DNA of 64,000 bases from NCBI GenBank assembly GCA_963971405.1, contig OZ020490.1, positions 32,203,464 to 32,267,463 on the forward strand, read 5' to 3'. Position numbers and translations under genes: made by a program. Shown here piece by piece: positions 11,160 to 21,929 of this stretch. The notes under the pieces are model-generated. The model ran no database searches. It worked only from the letters and a program-made list of their open reading frames with translations, and was not told the origin of the DNA. The stretch comes from Psococerastis gibbosa. Taxonomy: Eukaryota > Arthropoda > Insecta > Psocodea > Psocidae. Numbering within the stretch: the stretch's first letter is position 1; each line of letters opens with the position of its first letter.

Positions 11160-12120
11160 TATTTTCTTAATTTTAGGGAGATTCATCTACCAATTGAGAT
11201 GGCGACCAATGTTCGACTTTCGGAAAATTTCTTCACAACTTTTCATTTCATGACCCCCTGAGCCTAAACCCACCCTCCGTTCAAAATGTTATATATATAT
11301 ATATCGATTTTAGGAAACACTCTAACTTCCGTAAATATTATCCGATTTGGATGAAACTTGGCACAAAAATTGATCATACAAATGCCTTGATCGAGTTCGT
11401 TAACCAACTAGATCCACTATTTAGTTATAAGATGGCGGCCGATTGAAAACTTATATAATTCATATCTCAGTCAATATTGGTCGCAGAGGAATGAATTAAA
11501 ATCTGACTGAAAGATCGTATTATTCTCTACGATAATGGTAATCTACACTTTTTACGACAAATTAACGATTTCAAGATGACGTCCAGTCAAAGTAAAAATA
11601 ATTTAATAAGTAAAAGTTCATAGTCGTCATAGTTTGGAACACAAGAGTGTTTTGTGTGTTGATGTTGTGATCGGGAAAATAATGAAGTTTTTTTTATTTT
11701 CTATTACACATAGCGTCAGGGGCGTAAAGTTGGGCGGGGAGGGGGGGGGGCACGGTCCAACTTGCCCCCCCCAGCTTCTTTTGGCTTTACCCCCCCCCCC
11801 CCCCCCAGCTTCGAGCATTGTAAGACGTGGTTCTTACTTCATAGTCCCCTTTGCAGCAATATGAATATAAGCATTCTTTTTTTAGCTTTGTAAAATCTAC
11901 AGCTATACTTTACAACTATTAAAAAATGCGTAAAACTCTACAATTTTTCTATTATATTATCAATTTTTTCTTCAATCCTGCCTGATGACGTCATAAGGTC
12001 TACTTAGTTTTGCCCCCGTCATCATTCTAAAACTTTACGCCTCTGGGTAGCGTAGAGGAAAAGCAGGGTCTGCGGAATCTCCCTACACCTGATCGGCCAT
12101 AGCCGAAAGGGATTTTTCTT
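11160..12120 (+). repeat. Dispersed repeat R1, copy 1 (carries a MITE)
   Basis: It is homologous over its length to 39722-40368 in inverted orientation. The shared sequence runs from AGGGAGATTCATCTACC to CATAGCCGAAAGGGATTTTT. Copy 1 differs by the 329-bp MITE at 11717-12045. I cannot assign R1 to a named family, and it has no convincing protein. Confidence 0.65.
11717..12045. mobile_element. hAT-type MITE inside R1
   Basis: Termini are CAGGGGCGTAAAGTT and AACTTTACGCCTCTG (13-15 bp paired). Flanking octamers are CATAGCGT and GGTAGCGT (6 of 8). G and C runs lie just inside the left half. It is absent from the homologous R1 copy near 39790. Confidence 0.7.
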
Positions 12121-12780
12121 TCCCATTTCTTTTCTATATTTGTTATATCTTTATTAAATACCCAAAATATAATTGTGTTAAAACAAAATGGCAGCTCTCT
12201 ATTGTCGCATGCTATTTTTTTTCCAAAAGCCACATGCATCACAGTTTAAATAATTCTCCGTGTGACACATTTTTTTCGTTTTCGTGATAGGCTTGCCAAA
12301 ATCATATATTTTCGATAATACCTAAACCCTGTTACATGGCCTCGTAGCAGTACAAACAATGGACTCCCCTTTCCCCCCTCCTTTATTACCTTCTTTCCCC
12401 CCTTTTTATATTCCATATAGATTATGTTAAGTTATATATTACTGTGTATACTATTATTAAGTTATGGTTAACATGAAATAAAAACTTAAAATAGTCTTAT
12501 TATTGGCCAATTGTATTTGTATTGCAATAAAGTCGTTATTCATTCATTCATTCATTCATTCATCATTTATTAAGAGCCGAATACAGTTGGCTAAGATTTT
12601 ATCCTATGGTCAATGTCACCTTGGCGCCATCAGTGACACTCGTTGCCATGTTCTAAACAATACATGGTGATAGGACAGGATGCCACTATGAAAAAGTGGT
12701 CCGACCTGTTTTGTGACGGACGTACCTCGCGTGTTAGGCTCAGCAATATTTAATTGGGGTACCTATCTCACTCAGTACCT
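12121..12780. other. Non-coding, AT-rich
   Basis: No exon seen. A CATT microsatellite is at about 12538-12562. Confidence 0.4.
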
Positions 12781-12782
12781 GA

Positions 12783-12925
12783 TAAATAAATAAATAAATA
12801 AGGACTTTTTTTGTTCTATTACTAAGCCAACCTAGCGGAGTTAGGGCTATAAATCCCTCTCTTACACTCAACTAAGAAAGCCCGGGACCGCCTGCTTTAC
12901 ATGCCCTCCGAAGCATGACCAGAAA
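12783..12925 (-). repeat. tRNA-derived SINE, antisense 3' part
   Basis: Starts with the complement of the TTTATTTA tail, followed by TTGTTCTATTACTAAGCCAA and CCTAGCGGAGTTAGGGC. It ends in CCTCCGAAGCATGACC, before the tRNA head. Confidence 0.65.
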
Positions 12926-12987
12926 AAAAAATATATATATATGTAAAGTACCATTTCCAAAAGAATTGAACTGGTACTGGTTGACAT

Positions 12988-13314
12988 CAAGGCCGTAGCC
13001 AATTTCACCCAGCAGCAGTCTCCAAGGTCCAAATTGTAATGATCATCGCCAATCTGCGATAGAAGACCGATTAAAGAAGAAGAAGAAGAAGAAGAAGAAG
13101 AAGAAGAAGAAGAAGAAGAAGAAGACATTTATTCGGAAACAATACCAAAAAAAGTTTATTCGAACATGTTTTCCAATTTATCAATTAGTAGATTGACAAA
13201 ATGAGTAAAATCATAGTAAATAATTGTCCTATGGTCAAATTTTGGATCCCTCGGCGGAGGGGGGGGTCCATCTGACGTCACGGACCCCCTGAACCCCCTC
13301 TGGCTATGACCTTG
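12988..13314. mobile_element. Probable chimeric MITE with GAA microsatellite
   Basis: Termini CAAGGCCGTAGCCA and TGGCTATGACCTTG match the G/C-tract group, but the flanks show no target duplication. It contains a long (GAA)n run at 13073-13126. The 13020-13070 part is shared with a LINE remnant near 61380-61600. Confidence 0.4.
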
Positions 13315-13359
13315 GATATCCCGTATCCCAAAGCACTGAATTAATCGATGGCATTGCAT

Positions 13360-13645
13360 ATTCTAAATCGGGCAGACCAATACATTAATAATGGCAGGGC
13401 ACGCAATACATTTTAGCGTGAATTTTCCATCATTTCTTCCAAAAATATTTTTTTGCATAAAACCAAATATTTTTTTGGGAAAGCAACTTGTCTGGTATTG
13501 TTACTTTATTTAACACATAAAACATACCTGAAGGTAGAAATCATCAATAGAAAAGTTCGCTGAAAAATTTTGTTTTAGTCATTTTTCATGAAAATTGACT
13601 TATTTTTATTTTTTTACCCCCCGAAACAAACTATTCCTACTCTCC
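13360..13645 (+). repeat. Dispersed repeat R2, copy 1
   Basis: About 275 bp are shared with 44315-44600 in the same orientation, including GGCAGGGCACGCAAT, TTTTGGGAAAGCAACTTGTC and CATTTTTCATGAAAATT. The class is unknown. Confidence 0.55.
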
Positions 13646-14104
13646 CTTAGGGAAATCGAAATGCAGTGAATACCCCTATTATAACTTAATTTAGAATAGA
13701 TAAGTTAAGTATCTACTTAATAGCCTCCTTAAAACAAAAATCTCATCATTTTATAATGCACAAATGAAGAAAATATGACAAGTGGAATACACACACGCCT
13801 TTTAGTGGATTGCGATTGAAGAAATTAAATTCCGAGGAGATTCCGAGGGAATTCCTGTAAAATTCCATCAATTCCGTAGAGACAACGGGAAGTCATAATG
13901 AACAGGAGCACATAAAAATAAGAGGCTCACGTCTGGCCATGGACATGGTAATGATTTTATAAAACCGAAAGGCAAATTCCTACTACCTCCTGCTCTCATG
14001 TTTTGCTAATACAACATTTCTCAATCGAAGACGACGACGTCGACGCGGCGCAACATCGGCCCTCGACTGACCGGCCCCGGAATTTCTTAGAAAAGTCAGG
14101 AAAT

Positions 14105-14280
14105 GCAGATTAGTGGTACGAGGACTCTGATTTTCACCCGCAAGGTTGTTGGTTCGAGTCCCACACATGCTACATTTTCTGGCCATGCTCCGGTCGGCAT
14201 GCTAAGCAGGCGGTCCCGGGCTTTCCTAGATGAGTGTACAAGAGAGCTTTATAGACGTAACTCCAATAGGTTGGCACATG
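14105..14280 (+). repeat. tRNA-derived SINE with B box
   Basis: GGTTCGAGTCC at 14151-14161 is a perfect RNA polymerase III B box. AGTGGTACGAGGACTCTGA upstream is the tRNA-like part. The body continues to 14275. The 3' end (GGTTGGCTTAGCAATAAAAC, 14824-14870) lies beyond the MITE at 14366, which therefore interrupts the SINE. Confidence 0.7.
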
Positions 14281-14365
14281 TACGCAGTACCACATAGAAC
14301 TCTGTCCGGAAAGAGTGTTGTCCCTCAAGCGGTACGCGTCACAGTAAAGTGCAGTGTGTAACTAA

Positions 14366-14748
14366 GGCGCCCATTCCATTGACCGGCTAGGGCTATTTCC
14401 AAAAACAGTGACGTGTAGCAGACATTCAAGAGTTAGGTTGCGTTTCCACCGATCTCGCATTGCAGAATGCAAATGACATTGACGGAAATTAGAATTTTTC
14501 TTTTTATAGAAATCTATTAAAATGTTTGTACTTTACAAATACCATGACGCCATTTTTTAATTTTAGTTTGTTTGTTTGTGATTTTACTGTATGATCATTG
14601 ATCAATTTTAACTATGGCATAGAGGAAAATAAACATTTCCGTCAATTCTGCAATGCGAGGTCGGTGGAAACGCCACCTAAGTCTTGAATGTCTGCTACCA
14701 CGTCACTGTTTTTGGAAATAGCCCTAGCCGGTCAATGGAATGGGCACC
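14366..14748 (+). mobile_element. MITE M1, copy 1
   Basis: 383 bp with termini GGCGCCCATTCCATTGACCG and, in reverse complement, GGTGCCCATTCCATTGACCG. The inverted repeat extends some 90 bp (GGCTAGGGCTATTTCCAAAA). Flanks are TAA and TTA. Two more copies lie at 32662 and 59326. The flank length points to a TA or TWA target, so the superfamily is uncertain. Confidence 0.75.
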
Positions 14749-14870
14749 TTAACTAACTCTGTAACTCAGTTAATGTTGTAATGAATGACCCGACCCTTTG
14801 GTTGTAAATATAATATAAAAAATAGGTTGGCTTAGCAATAAAACAAAAAGTCATTTTTATTTATTTCTTT

Positions 14871-15402
14871 GTTCGTTTTTACCGCACCTCAATGTTTAAT
14901 TTTAATTTTTATATTAATGGGGAATAATTAAATAATTATAATAATAGATAATTATCGTTATTGTTCTGGGTCCTCCTCGGATTAATTAGCGGGGGTTTTG
15001 CAAAGGCGGATCCAGGGGGGGGGGGGCGGACAGGGGTTGAACAGTATTGTCAATATCACAATTTAAAGAATTCTTAAATTTACTGTTCATTAATTTTAAA
15101 CAATTCGTTCGTTCCGTTCGTTCATTCGTGTTCGTTCGTTTTGGCGTCTGTGGTGGGTGGGCGTGTGCGGCGGAGATGTCGTGCAGCAGTCATAAGTAGC
15201 AGGAGAATATAAAAGAAAGAGGCCTTCACTGGCGTCGGTGAACAACAATTCAACAAAATTCGAAATTCACTCATTTGATACCTCCTGTACTTTTAAATTC
15301 TTGGTAGAACATTTCCCAATCTGAGAAGCAACCAACCCAACCAATCAATTTTTATTTATTTGAACGATGCCTACACGTACTTACTTACTTACTGCTTGCA
15401 TG
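14871..15402. other. Non-coding stretch with MITE left end
   Basis: A solitary left terminus (AGGCGGATCCAGG plus G run) is at 15004-15028, and a TTCGTTCG microsatellite is near 15106-15140. No gene seen. Confidence 0.4.
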
Positions 15403-15469
15403 CAGGCGCGGATCTAGAATGAGTCCAAGGAGGGGGCTAAGATTAAATACGAATAAAAAAGATGAATTG

Positions 15470-15510
<41 letters not shown>

Positions 15511-15708
15511 TATAGGGCTGAAATGTTGGGGTTCTATGCATTTTCAGAGCAATAAGGGTTCTATATTGTAGGTAAATAATACAATTAAGACGAAGGGGGG
15601 CTGGGGGTCCCCCCGGGGGAAAATTTGTGAAAAATAGGACTGAAATAGTGGAATTCTACGCATTTTGAGGAACCTAATGCCCCCCCCCCTTCCGTAGATC
15701 CGCGCCTG
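15403..15708. mobile_element. hAT-type MITE with long poly-T
   Basis: Termini are CAGGCGCGGATCTAG and GTAGATCCGCGCCTG. Octamers CTTGCATG and CCTGCATG flank it (7 of 8). A T run of about 33 bases is at 15472-15505, and G/C runs lie near the right end. Confidence 0.75.
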
Positions 15709-16020
15709 CCTGCATGCAGTATAAAATAAACAAATAAAGTAAGTAAAGTAAGACATTTATTTATTTTGTTTAAGTTAGTGGGCACAGTGCAGTAATTGTA
15801 TAACTATAATGTGTATATATATATATATATTGCATATATACTAGTTACTATAGTATATATGAATCTATTACGAATATACAGTATATATAATAATAATAAC
15901 TGTGTATTGACCAGAAATCATTTAAAAAATAAAAATTCAAATACATTTCAGAAAAACACTGCCGACTGATGGCATATACCGCATATATACGGTATAATAT
16001 GCAGTATATACCACCCTTAC
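15709..16020. other. AT-rich, TATA-repeat sequence
   Basis: A TATA dinucleotide tract is at about 15813-15830. The short palindrome GCATATATACGGTATAATATGC is split around 15981-16002. No gene seen. Confidence 0.4.
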
Positions 16021-16145
16021 TAAAAATTATTGAAAAAATAAGACGCAACTGATCCACAATAAAATATAAATATAAAATATAAATAATAAGTGACCGGTTT
16101 CGGTAAGATGTGGATCAGTTGCGTCTTATTTTTTCAATAATTTTA
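16021..16145. repeat. Near-perfect 37-bp inverted repeat (hairpin)
   Basis: 16021-16058 and 16109-16145 are inverted copies with one length difference. The core is AAATAAGACGCAACTGATCC and its complement. The 50-bp loop is AT-rich and contains GACCGGTTTCGG. Confidence 0.85.
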
Positions 16146-16194
16146 AGTATTGTATATATTAAATAATAAGTTCCACGAAGTCACTTTGGAGAAT

Positions 16195-16412
16195 TAGGGA
16201 AAATAAGGACTTTTTATTGTTTCCATTACTAAGCCAACCTAGCGGAGTTAGGGCTATAAAGCCCTCACTGACACTCAACTAGGAAGACCCGGGACCGCCT
16301 GCTTTACATGCCCTCCAAAGCGTAGCCAGTAAATGTAGCCAGTGTGGGACTCGAACCAACAACCTTTCGGGTGAAAGTCAGAGTCCGTACCACTGCGCTG
16401 CATGTCCTGGCA
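16195..16412 (-). repeat. tRNA-derived SINE, complete, antisense
   Basis: It carries the complement of the B box (GGACTCGAACC at 16348-16358), the tRNA-like head to GCATGTCCTGG, and the standard body. It lies at the 5' edge of the LINE insertion. Confidence 0.75.
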
Positions 16413-16955
16413 TGAGAATCTCACTATGATTTATACACCACCCTTAGTCCCTTACATGTATAATATGATTGTATGATCTTGAGTCGGGACAAATTGAGCC
16501 CGTAGGTCCCCCTAATTACTGTATGTTTAATACGGCCAAAGATCTAGACTAGACGTGTTACCTATTAGCTCCCGATTTTATTTTATTTTTAGCAGTAAAA
16601 GTTAAAGTTTCTGTTCGAAATTTCTCCAAAGTGTTCCGTGTAGTTTCCTTTACCGATATACGGTGTGATTTTGTGATTACTAATTTGGAACTATAGTTAA
16701 AAGTAAAAAACAGTTGTGAAAATTGAGATATTTCGGTAATCAGCTGAGTTTGACAGATTCAAACAAGTCGTGCGCAGCATAAGAAGACCACTTCAATACA
16801 ATTAGGACGCACTGTAAGTCGCCTTCTTCTTACACTTAGCACAGTGCAGCACATAAACTTAGACAAGTTGCTTTTCCTTCTGACCAGCTGGTTTTGACAC
16901 TTGAGCTATCCTGTACACCTGTTTCTAACACGATTCTTAGTGATTTGTTTGCAAA

Positions 16956-17900
16956 ATGAATTGCTCAAGGTGCAAGGAACTGGTTAGGGAGGAGGACTGT
17001 CCAACCTGCGTGGCGTGTAAGGGAATATATCACTTTGATTGCTCCATCCAGGAGACAGCTTGGAAAAAGTACCGTAAACAGAGAAAAGCAGAATGGAAGT
17101 GCGCACGGTGCCGCGAAGCTTCTGGAACAACCGTTGGGGACTCTGAGAATGACGATAAAGATAGAAGAGAGAATAACGAAGAAGATTTGGAAAACGTGAC
17201 TGCGGGCAAAGTGTACCAGTTATTTCAACTAATAAGAAAAGACATGCAAAGAAACCATGACGAGACCAGTAAAAAACTAATGGATCTGGAAAAAAGCTAC
17301 TCCTTCCTCTCAGATAAATATGATGAACTTCATAAGAAACTAAGCGAGATTACGAACTTGGAATCGAAGATAACAAAACTAGAAGCTGAGAAAGAGAGAC
17401 ACAACAACCAGATATTTCAAATGCATAGCAGGCTTCTCCATCTCGAGCAGTATAGTAGAAAACAAAATATAGAAATCAGGGAAGTGAAACATACCGCAGG
17501 AGAAAATGTAGAAAATATCGTACTTAAAGTAGCGCAACAACTAAATGTACCCCTAACCAGCAATGGCATCGAAGCAGCCCATCGACTCAAGGCGGCCCCG
17601 GGGAAAATACCCCCTATCATCGCCCGACTGACGAGCAGAAAGACAAGGGACCAGCTACTAAGCGCAAAAAATCAAACAATTACAAACAAGGAAATCACCG
17701 GTGCCAACAATGGAGGGAAAATATACGTCGGAGAGAACCTCTGCCCATTTTACCGCAACCTACTATGGGAAACGAAACAAAAAGCTAAGGACATGTCTTA
17801 TAAGTTTGTGTGGTGGAAGGACGCAGTATTGGTCAGAAAATCAGAAAATTGCAATGTAATAAAAATTAATTGTCTAGATGATCTGGAAAAATTGAAATAA
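16956..17900 (+). CDS. LINE ORF1: PHD finger and coiled-coil protein
   Basis: 314 intact residues. Residues 3-53 form a PHD/treble-clef zinc finger: CSRC, CPTCVACKGIYHFDC, then WKCARC. Residues 90-165 are a heptad-rich coiled coil (LEKSYSFL, LESKITKLEAEKERH, RLLHLEQYSRKQNIEIREV). Residues 165-310 form a basic domain resembling the RRM-like/C-terminal part of LINE ORF1 nucleic-acid chaperones (GIEAAHRL, PPIIARLTSRKTRD, IYVGENL). It probably packages the element RNA. ORF2 starts 41 bp downstream. The intact frame suggests fairly recent insertion. Confidence 0.85.
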   Translation: MNCSRCKELVREEDCPTCVACKGIYHFDCSIQETAWKKYRKQRKAEWKCARCREASGTTVGDSENDDKDRRENNEEDLENVTAGKVYQLFQLIRKDMQRNHDETSKKLMDLEKSYSFLSDKYDELHKKLSEITNLESKITKLEAEKERHNNQIFQMHSRLLHLEQYSRKQNIEIREVKHTAGENVENIVLKVAQQLNVPLTSNGIEAAHRLKAAPGKIPPIIARLTSRKTRDQLLSAKNQTITNKEITGANNGGKIYVGENLCPFYRNLLWETKQKAKDMSYKFVWWKDAVLVRKSENCNVIKINCLDDLEKLK

Positions 17901-17941
17901 ATAAATGAATAAACACCTTTAACCTTGAACTATATCATAAA

Positions 17942-20846
17942 ATGATGCATGATGAGGACGATGAGATATTAAATATAAACCAAATAAACTCAATAGTCAT
18001 TGAAAATTGTCGCCAACTATCCCGAAATATAATAAAAAATGGAAATCTGTACATACTCCATATGAACATACGATCCATTAGTCACAATTTGGATGAATTT
18101 CTTATTTTTCTGCAGAGCCTACCTGTCGTGATTGATATAATTGTGTTAACTGAAGCTTTTATAAATGAAATTAGCCCTGCCTTCAGCCTAGATGGGTATG
18201 ACTTCTTCGCTAAGGGTGGTTCTCTAACACGCAATGAGGGGGTCGTAATATTTTGTAAATCCACCCACAAAGCCTCAGTAGTTGATATTAAAATAACAGA
18301 ATGCACTTCACTATTACTTGAATTGAAACCCCAAAAGGGGGCGAAGTCCCTGTCAGTTCTGGGCATCTACAGAACACCCTCTATTAAAAATACAGAAAAT
18401 TTTATTAATGATCTTGACATGTGCTTACATATGCGCAAAAATCAATTAGGACTAGGCCCTATTTTAGCAGGAGACATAAACATCGACGTGTTAGACAAAG
18501 AGGGGGATGATTATCAAAATATGCTTAGCGGCCATGGCTACGTCCAGTGTATAAATAACTACACCAGAGTTACCGATGTAAGTCAATCATGCATTGACCA
18601 TATTTATATCCCTGAAAACTATTCCACCACCGACATACAATCCTTTGTTATTCAAACATCAATAACTGACCACTATACTCAACTGTTATCCCTACCCATG
18701 CCTTCCCACTATTCAAAAATTGAAAATAAGTTAGGGTGCAAGTTAAAAATAAATAAAATTGATTATAATGCCTTAAATCGGTCCTTAGAACAGGAAAGAT
18801 GGGATAGTGTATATTTAAATAACGACGGCAATGCAACATACAACAATTTCTTACATATCTTCAAGAAACAAATACAAAATAATACTAAGCAGTTCGAAGT
18901 TAGGCCCAACAACAAAACAAAAAAGTTGAAACCATGGATAACAACTGAAATCGTTGAAGCAATACGACATCGTGATAAATTGCATAAAAATAGTAAGAAA
19001 CGACCCCATGACCTCATATTAAAATCTCATGCTAAATCATTCTCGGCCCAAGTTAAAACGCAAATTAAAATAATAAAGTCCACATATTACCAAAACAAAT
19101 TACACGATGCAGGACATAATTTGAGAAAAAAATGGGAAATAGTAAATGAAATAACTGGAGGTACGAAGAAACAAAACATTAAAGAAACTAACATCTCTTC
19201 CAAAGCATTTAACGAATACTTTTTAAAAGTAGGCGCGAACCTTGCCCGTGAAATACCCCATGACCCAGCAAGTCTGAACATTCGCCTAGCAGCAATCCCA
19301 TCTAATCCATATACACTGTTCCTAACCCCTACAACCCCACAAGAAATAAGTACAATAATATCGAATTTAAAAAATTATTCTGCCCCCGGTCATGACAATA
19401 TTACAAACTATACCCTTAAGTCCGTCAAACCCCATATAGCGGAACCGTTAACTCATGCCATCAATGCATCTTTGTCGACCTGTACGTTTCCCGATAGCCT
19501 AAAGCTAGCAATAGTCACTCCAATATTCAAGGACAATAGCCCAGATGACCCTGCAAACTATAGGCCAATATCAGTACTACCTGCTAACAGTAAAATCTAT
19601 GAAAAAGTCCTATATACCTGACTAAGCGATTTTGCCGAAAAACATAAGCTTATTTCTTCCCAGCAATTTGGATTCCAAAAAAACAAGGGAACAACGGAAG
19701 CAATATGTGACCTAATAAATGAATTAAGTGATATTTCTAACAAGAAACAATACAGTCTTTGCATCCTAAATGACTTAAAAAAAGGTTTTGACACTATTTC
19801 CCACAGTATACTACTTAAAAAAATGGAGAAACTAGGGCTCAGAGGGCAAGTCCACACTTTGCTAACCAGTTACCTGACTAATCGAAAACAAAAAACAAAA
19901 ACGTTACCTAGTTCTGACAAATGCATTTGTTTTAGCGATGAAGATACCGTTACGTATGGCATACCCCAAGGCACGGTACTTGGACCATTTTGCTTCAATT
20001 TAATCTTAAATGATTTATTAACCTTAAAACTAAGTAGCAAAATAAATGCATTTGCGGATGATACGATACTAATATGCAGAGGCTCCACAAGAGCCGAGCT
20101 ATATGAGTCTGCAAACAATGATCTGAAAATTGTAAAATCATGGATGAATGACAATTTACTTACTCTAAACTTAAAAAAAAACGTATTATATAGAGTTCAC
20201 TAATTCACAAACCAACATACAAACTGACAACTACCGAATTGAGGGAATCCAAAGAGTAGATAGCGCAAAATATCTTGGTTTGATAATAGACAAAAAACTA
20301 AACTGGCAGGAACAAATTAATACCCTTATATTGAAACTTAGAAAATCTATTTACAAATTCGTCCAAGTTAGGAATATAGTTGATGAACACTTACTGAGAG
20401 CCATATACTTTGCTTTAATACAGTCACACTTACAATATGGGATTATAGCATGGGGGGCTTCATATAAAAATGAACTTGAACGGCTAATTAAAATTCAAAA
20501 GAAAATCCTTAAAATTATGTACAAAAAGCCTAAATTATTCCCCACTGAAGAGCTTTTTCATATTGCCAAAGTCCCAACCATCAATAAAATATTTACCAAA
20601 CAATCTCTAATACAGTTATACAAAAATAAGCTTTTAGGCCTGCATCCCGAAGTCTCCCACGAACATGGCACAAGATATAAAGAGAGAAAACCGCTACTGC
20701 ACGAAAAACCAAGAACAAGTAAAACTAAAAATACAGCGCAATACAAGGCACTCTCTATCTATAATGATCTGCCCAGAAACTTGAAGGATGGTAAAAGCCT
20801 ACGAGTATTTATAACCAAAGCTTCCCAGCACTTGAATCTCTTTTAA
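17942..20846 (+). CDS. LINE ORF2: AP endonuclease and reverse transcriptase, two breaks
   Basis: Residues from about 40 form an AP-like endonuclease (LYILHMNIRSI, IIVLTEAFI, GDINIDVL, SCIDHIYI, SITDHYTQ). The RT follows, with PISVLPANSKIYEKVL, GIPQGTVLGP and the catalytic FADD box at about 20051-20062 (AFADDTILI). A C-terminal region ends at 20846. The frame is interrupted by TGA at 19619-19621, probably a decayed CGA, and by a one-base shift in the A run near 20171-20181, after which the frame 20205-20846 continues (SAKYLGLIIDKKLNW). The A-box motif reads LNDLKKGFD where most elements have an LDLSKAFD-like sequence. It is likely inactive but young. Confidence 0.85.
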
Positions 20847-21168
20847 GAATATGTAATTTTCAACTCCCCCCCCCCCCCCCCCCCTCCCCTTCCAATAAGA
20901 TTCCATTCATTCATTTACTTATTTCAATTCTTTTCAATATTAAACTAATCAGCATCAAGGACAATTTTATTGAGTGCACTGTGAACTTTTAGAAAATAAG
21001 CAACTAACCTAACCTAACGTAATCTTTAATTAATTTTAATTTTTTTTTTAACTAACTTTATTTTTAAGCTTGACTAACATCCCTTTAACTAGCCACGCAC
21101 GGCCTTGGCCTGTGGCAATACCTATGTATCACTATGTAATGTTTATGGGACTGAATAAATATAATAAT
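20847..21168 (+). other. LINE 3' UTR
   Basis: Starts with a C run at 20868-20884 and continues to the TAA-repeat tail. It carries AATAAA-like sequence at 21154-21159. Confidence 0.6.
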
Positions 21169-21333
21169 AATAATAAGTTCCACCAAGTCAATCAAACAAT
21201 GTTTCTTAGGTAGGTAGAAAACTAGTAATATTAATTTTTATGTATATTAAATAATTAATACTGATAAAAATGGAGTAAGTGAGGAATCAAATCAACAAAT
21301 AAAAATGGCTGCTGCGCCTCTACTTGTCACGTT

Positions 21334-21383
21334 GTTCCTCAATGTAACAAAAACATATTAGTGCGACATAAGCAAAAGAGGTT
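21334..21383 (+). promoter_or_regulatory. Bipartite PSE-like element upstream of 5S copy 1
   Basis: GTTCCTCAATG, 32 bp, then AGAGGTT. The spacer contains TATTAGTGCGACATAAGC, similar to the other 5S-linked copies. The 5S gene starts 71 bp after the element. Confidence 0.55.
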
Positions 21384-21454
21384 CCATTGGTGCAAAGCTG
21401 GGAGTGACAGGGAGCGATATTATGTATTGTAGCTTCAACATTACACCAGCTAAT

Positions 21455-21573
21455 GTCAACGACCATACCATGTTGAACACACCGGTTCTCGTCCGATCAC
21501 CGAAGTTAAGCAACATCGGGCGTGGTTAGTACTTGGATGGGTGACCGCTTGGGAACACCACGTGTCGTTGGCT
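21455..21573 (+). rRNA. 5S ribosomal RNA, copy 1
   Basis: 119 nt, identical in sequence to copies 2 and 4. The internal control region is present (AAGTTAAGCAACATCGGGCG, GTACTTGGATGGGTGACC). Transcribed by RNA polymerase III with TFIIIA. Only three T residues follow directly (GGCTTTATAC), with a T5 run 12 bases later, so termination may be less efficient than in the other copies. Confidence 0.95.
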
Positions 21574-21929
21574 TTATACAATGTTTTTGCATATTTTTTT
21601 GTTGTAGTTCTTGTTAAATTTAATTTTAGGTCAAATTTTATTTATGAATTGGATTTACTATAATTTTTAGACTTAATCAAAGGGGAAGTTAATTATTCTT
21701 TGTTTTATTTATTTAATTTTTTATGTATGACTGGCTGACGGGAAGACTTCATTATTAAATCAGTTTGAGTTAACCTTACCTGTGTCCATTCGAGTGTCAG
21801 TCATTTAGCATTATGCCCAATGTGCAACGTACTGTAGCTGGGGTTTGGGATTGTCCACTAGTGAAATTTATTTGAATGTTTGACGATCGAAGCTCGTCAA
21901 TTATCATCGATATCATGTGTGAGAGTCAT

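Larger units (their letters stand above)
16184..21168 (+). mobile_element. Nearly full-length CR1/Jockey-type LINE
   Basis: The span is bounded by a 22-bp direct repeat with one mismatch (16162-16183 and 21169-21190, core AAGTTCCAC). It contains a 5' region, ORF1 (16956-17900), ORF2 (17942-20846) and a 3' UTR ending GGGACTGAATAAATATAATA, with a TAA tail. The long target duplication fits endonuclease-primed insertion. The first ~230 bp hold an antisense SINE, so the true LINE 5' end may be nearer 16420. The precise clade is uncertain. Confidence 0.8.

Noticed and set aside
12868-13128. Poly-Ser frame
   Set aside because: Translation of a GAA/TTC microsatellite.
13983-14186. Arg-rich 67-codon minus frame
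   Set aside because: It is antisense to a tRNA-derived SINE and its flank, so the composition comes from the repeat.
15472-15505. Long T run as an inverted poly-A tail of a retrocopy
   Set aside because: It lies inside a hAT MITE with good termini, and no gene-derived sequence adjoins it.
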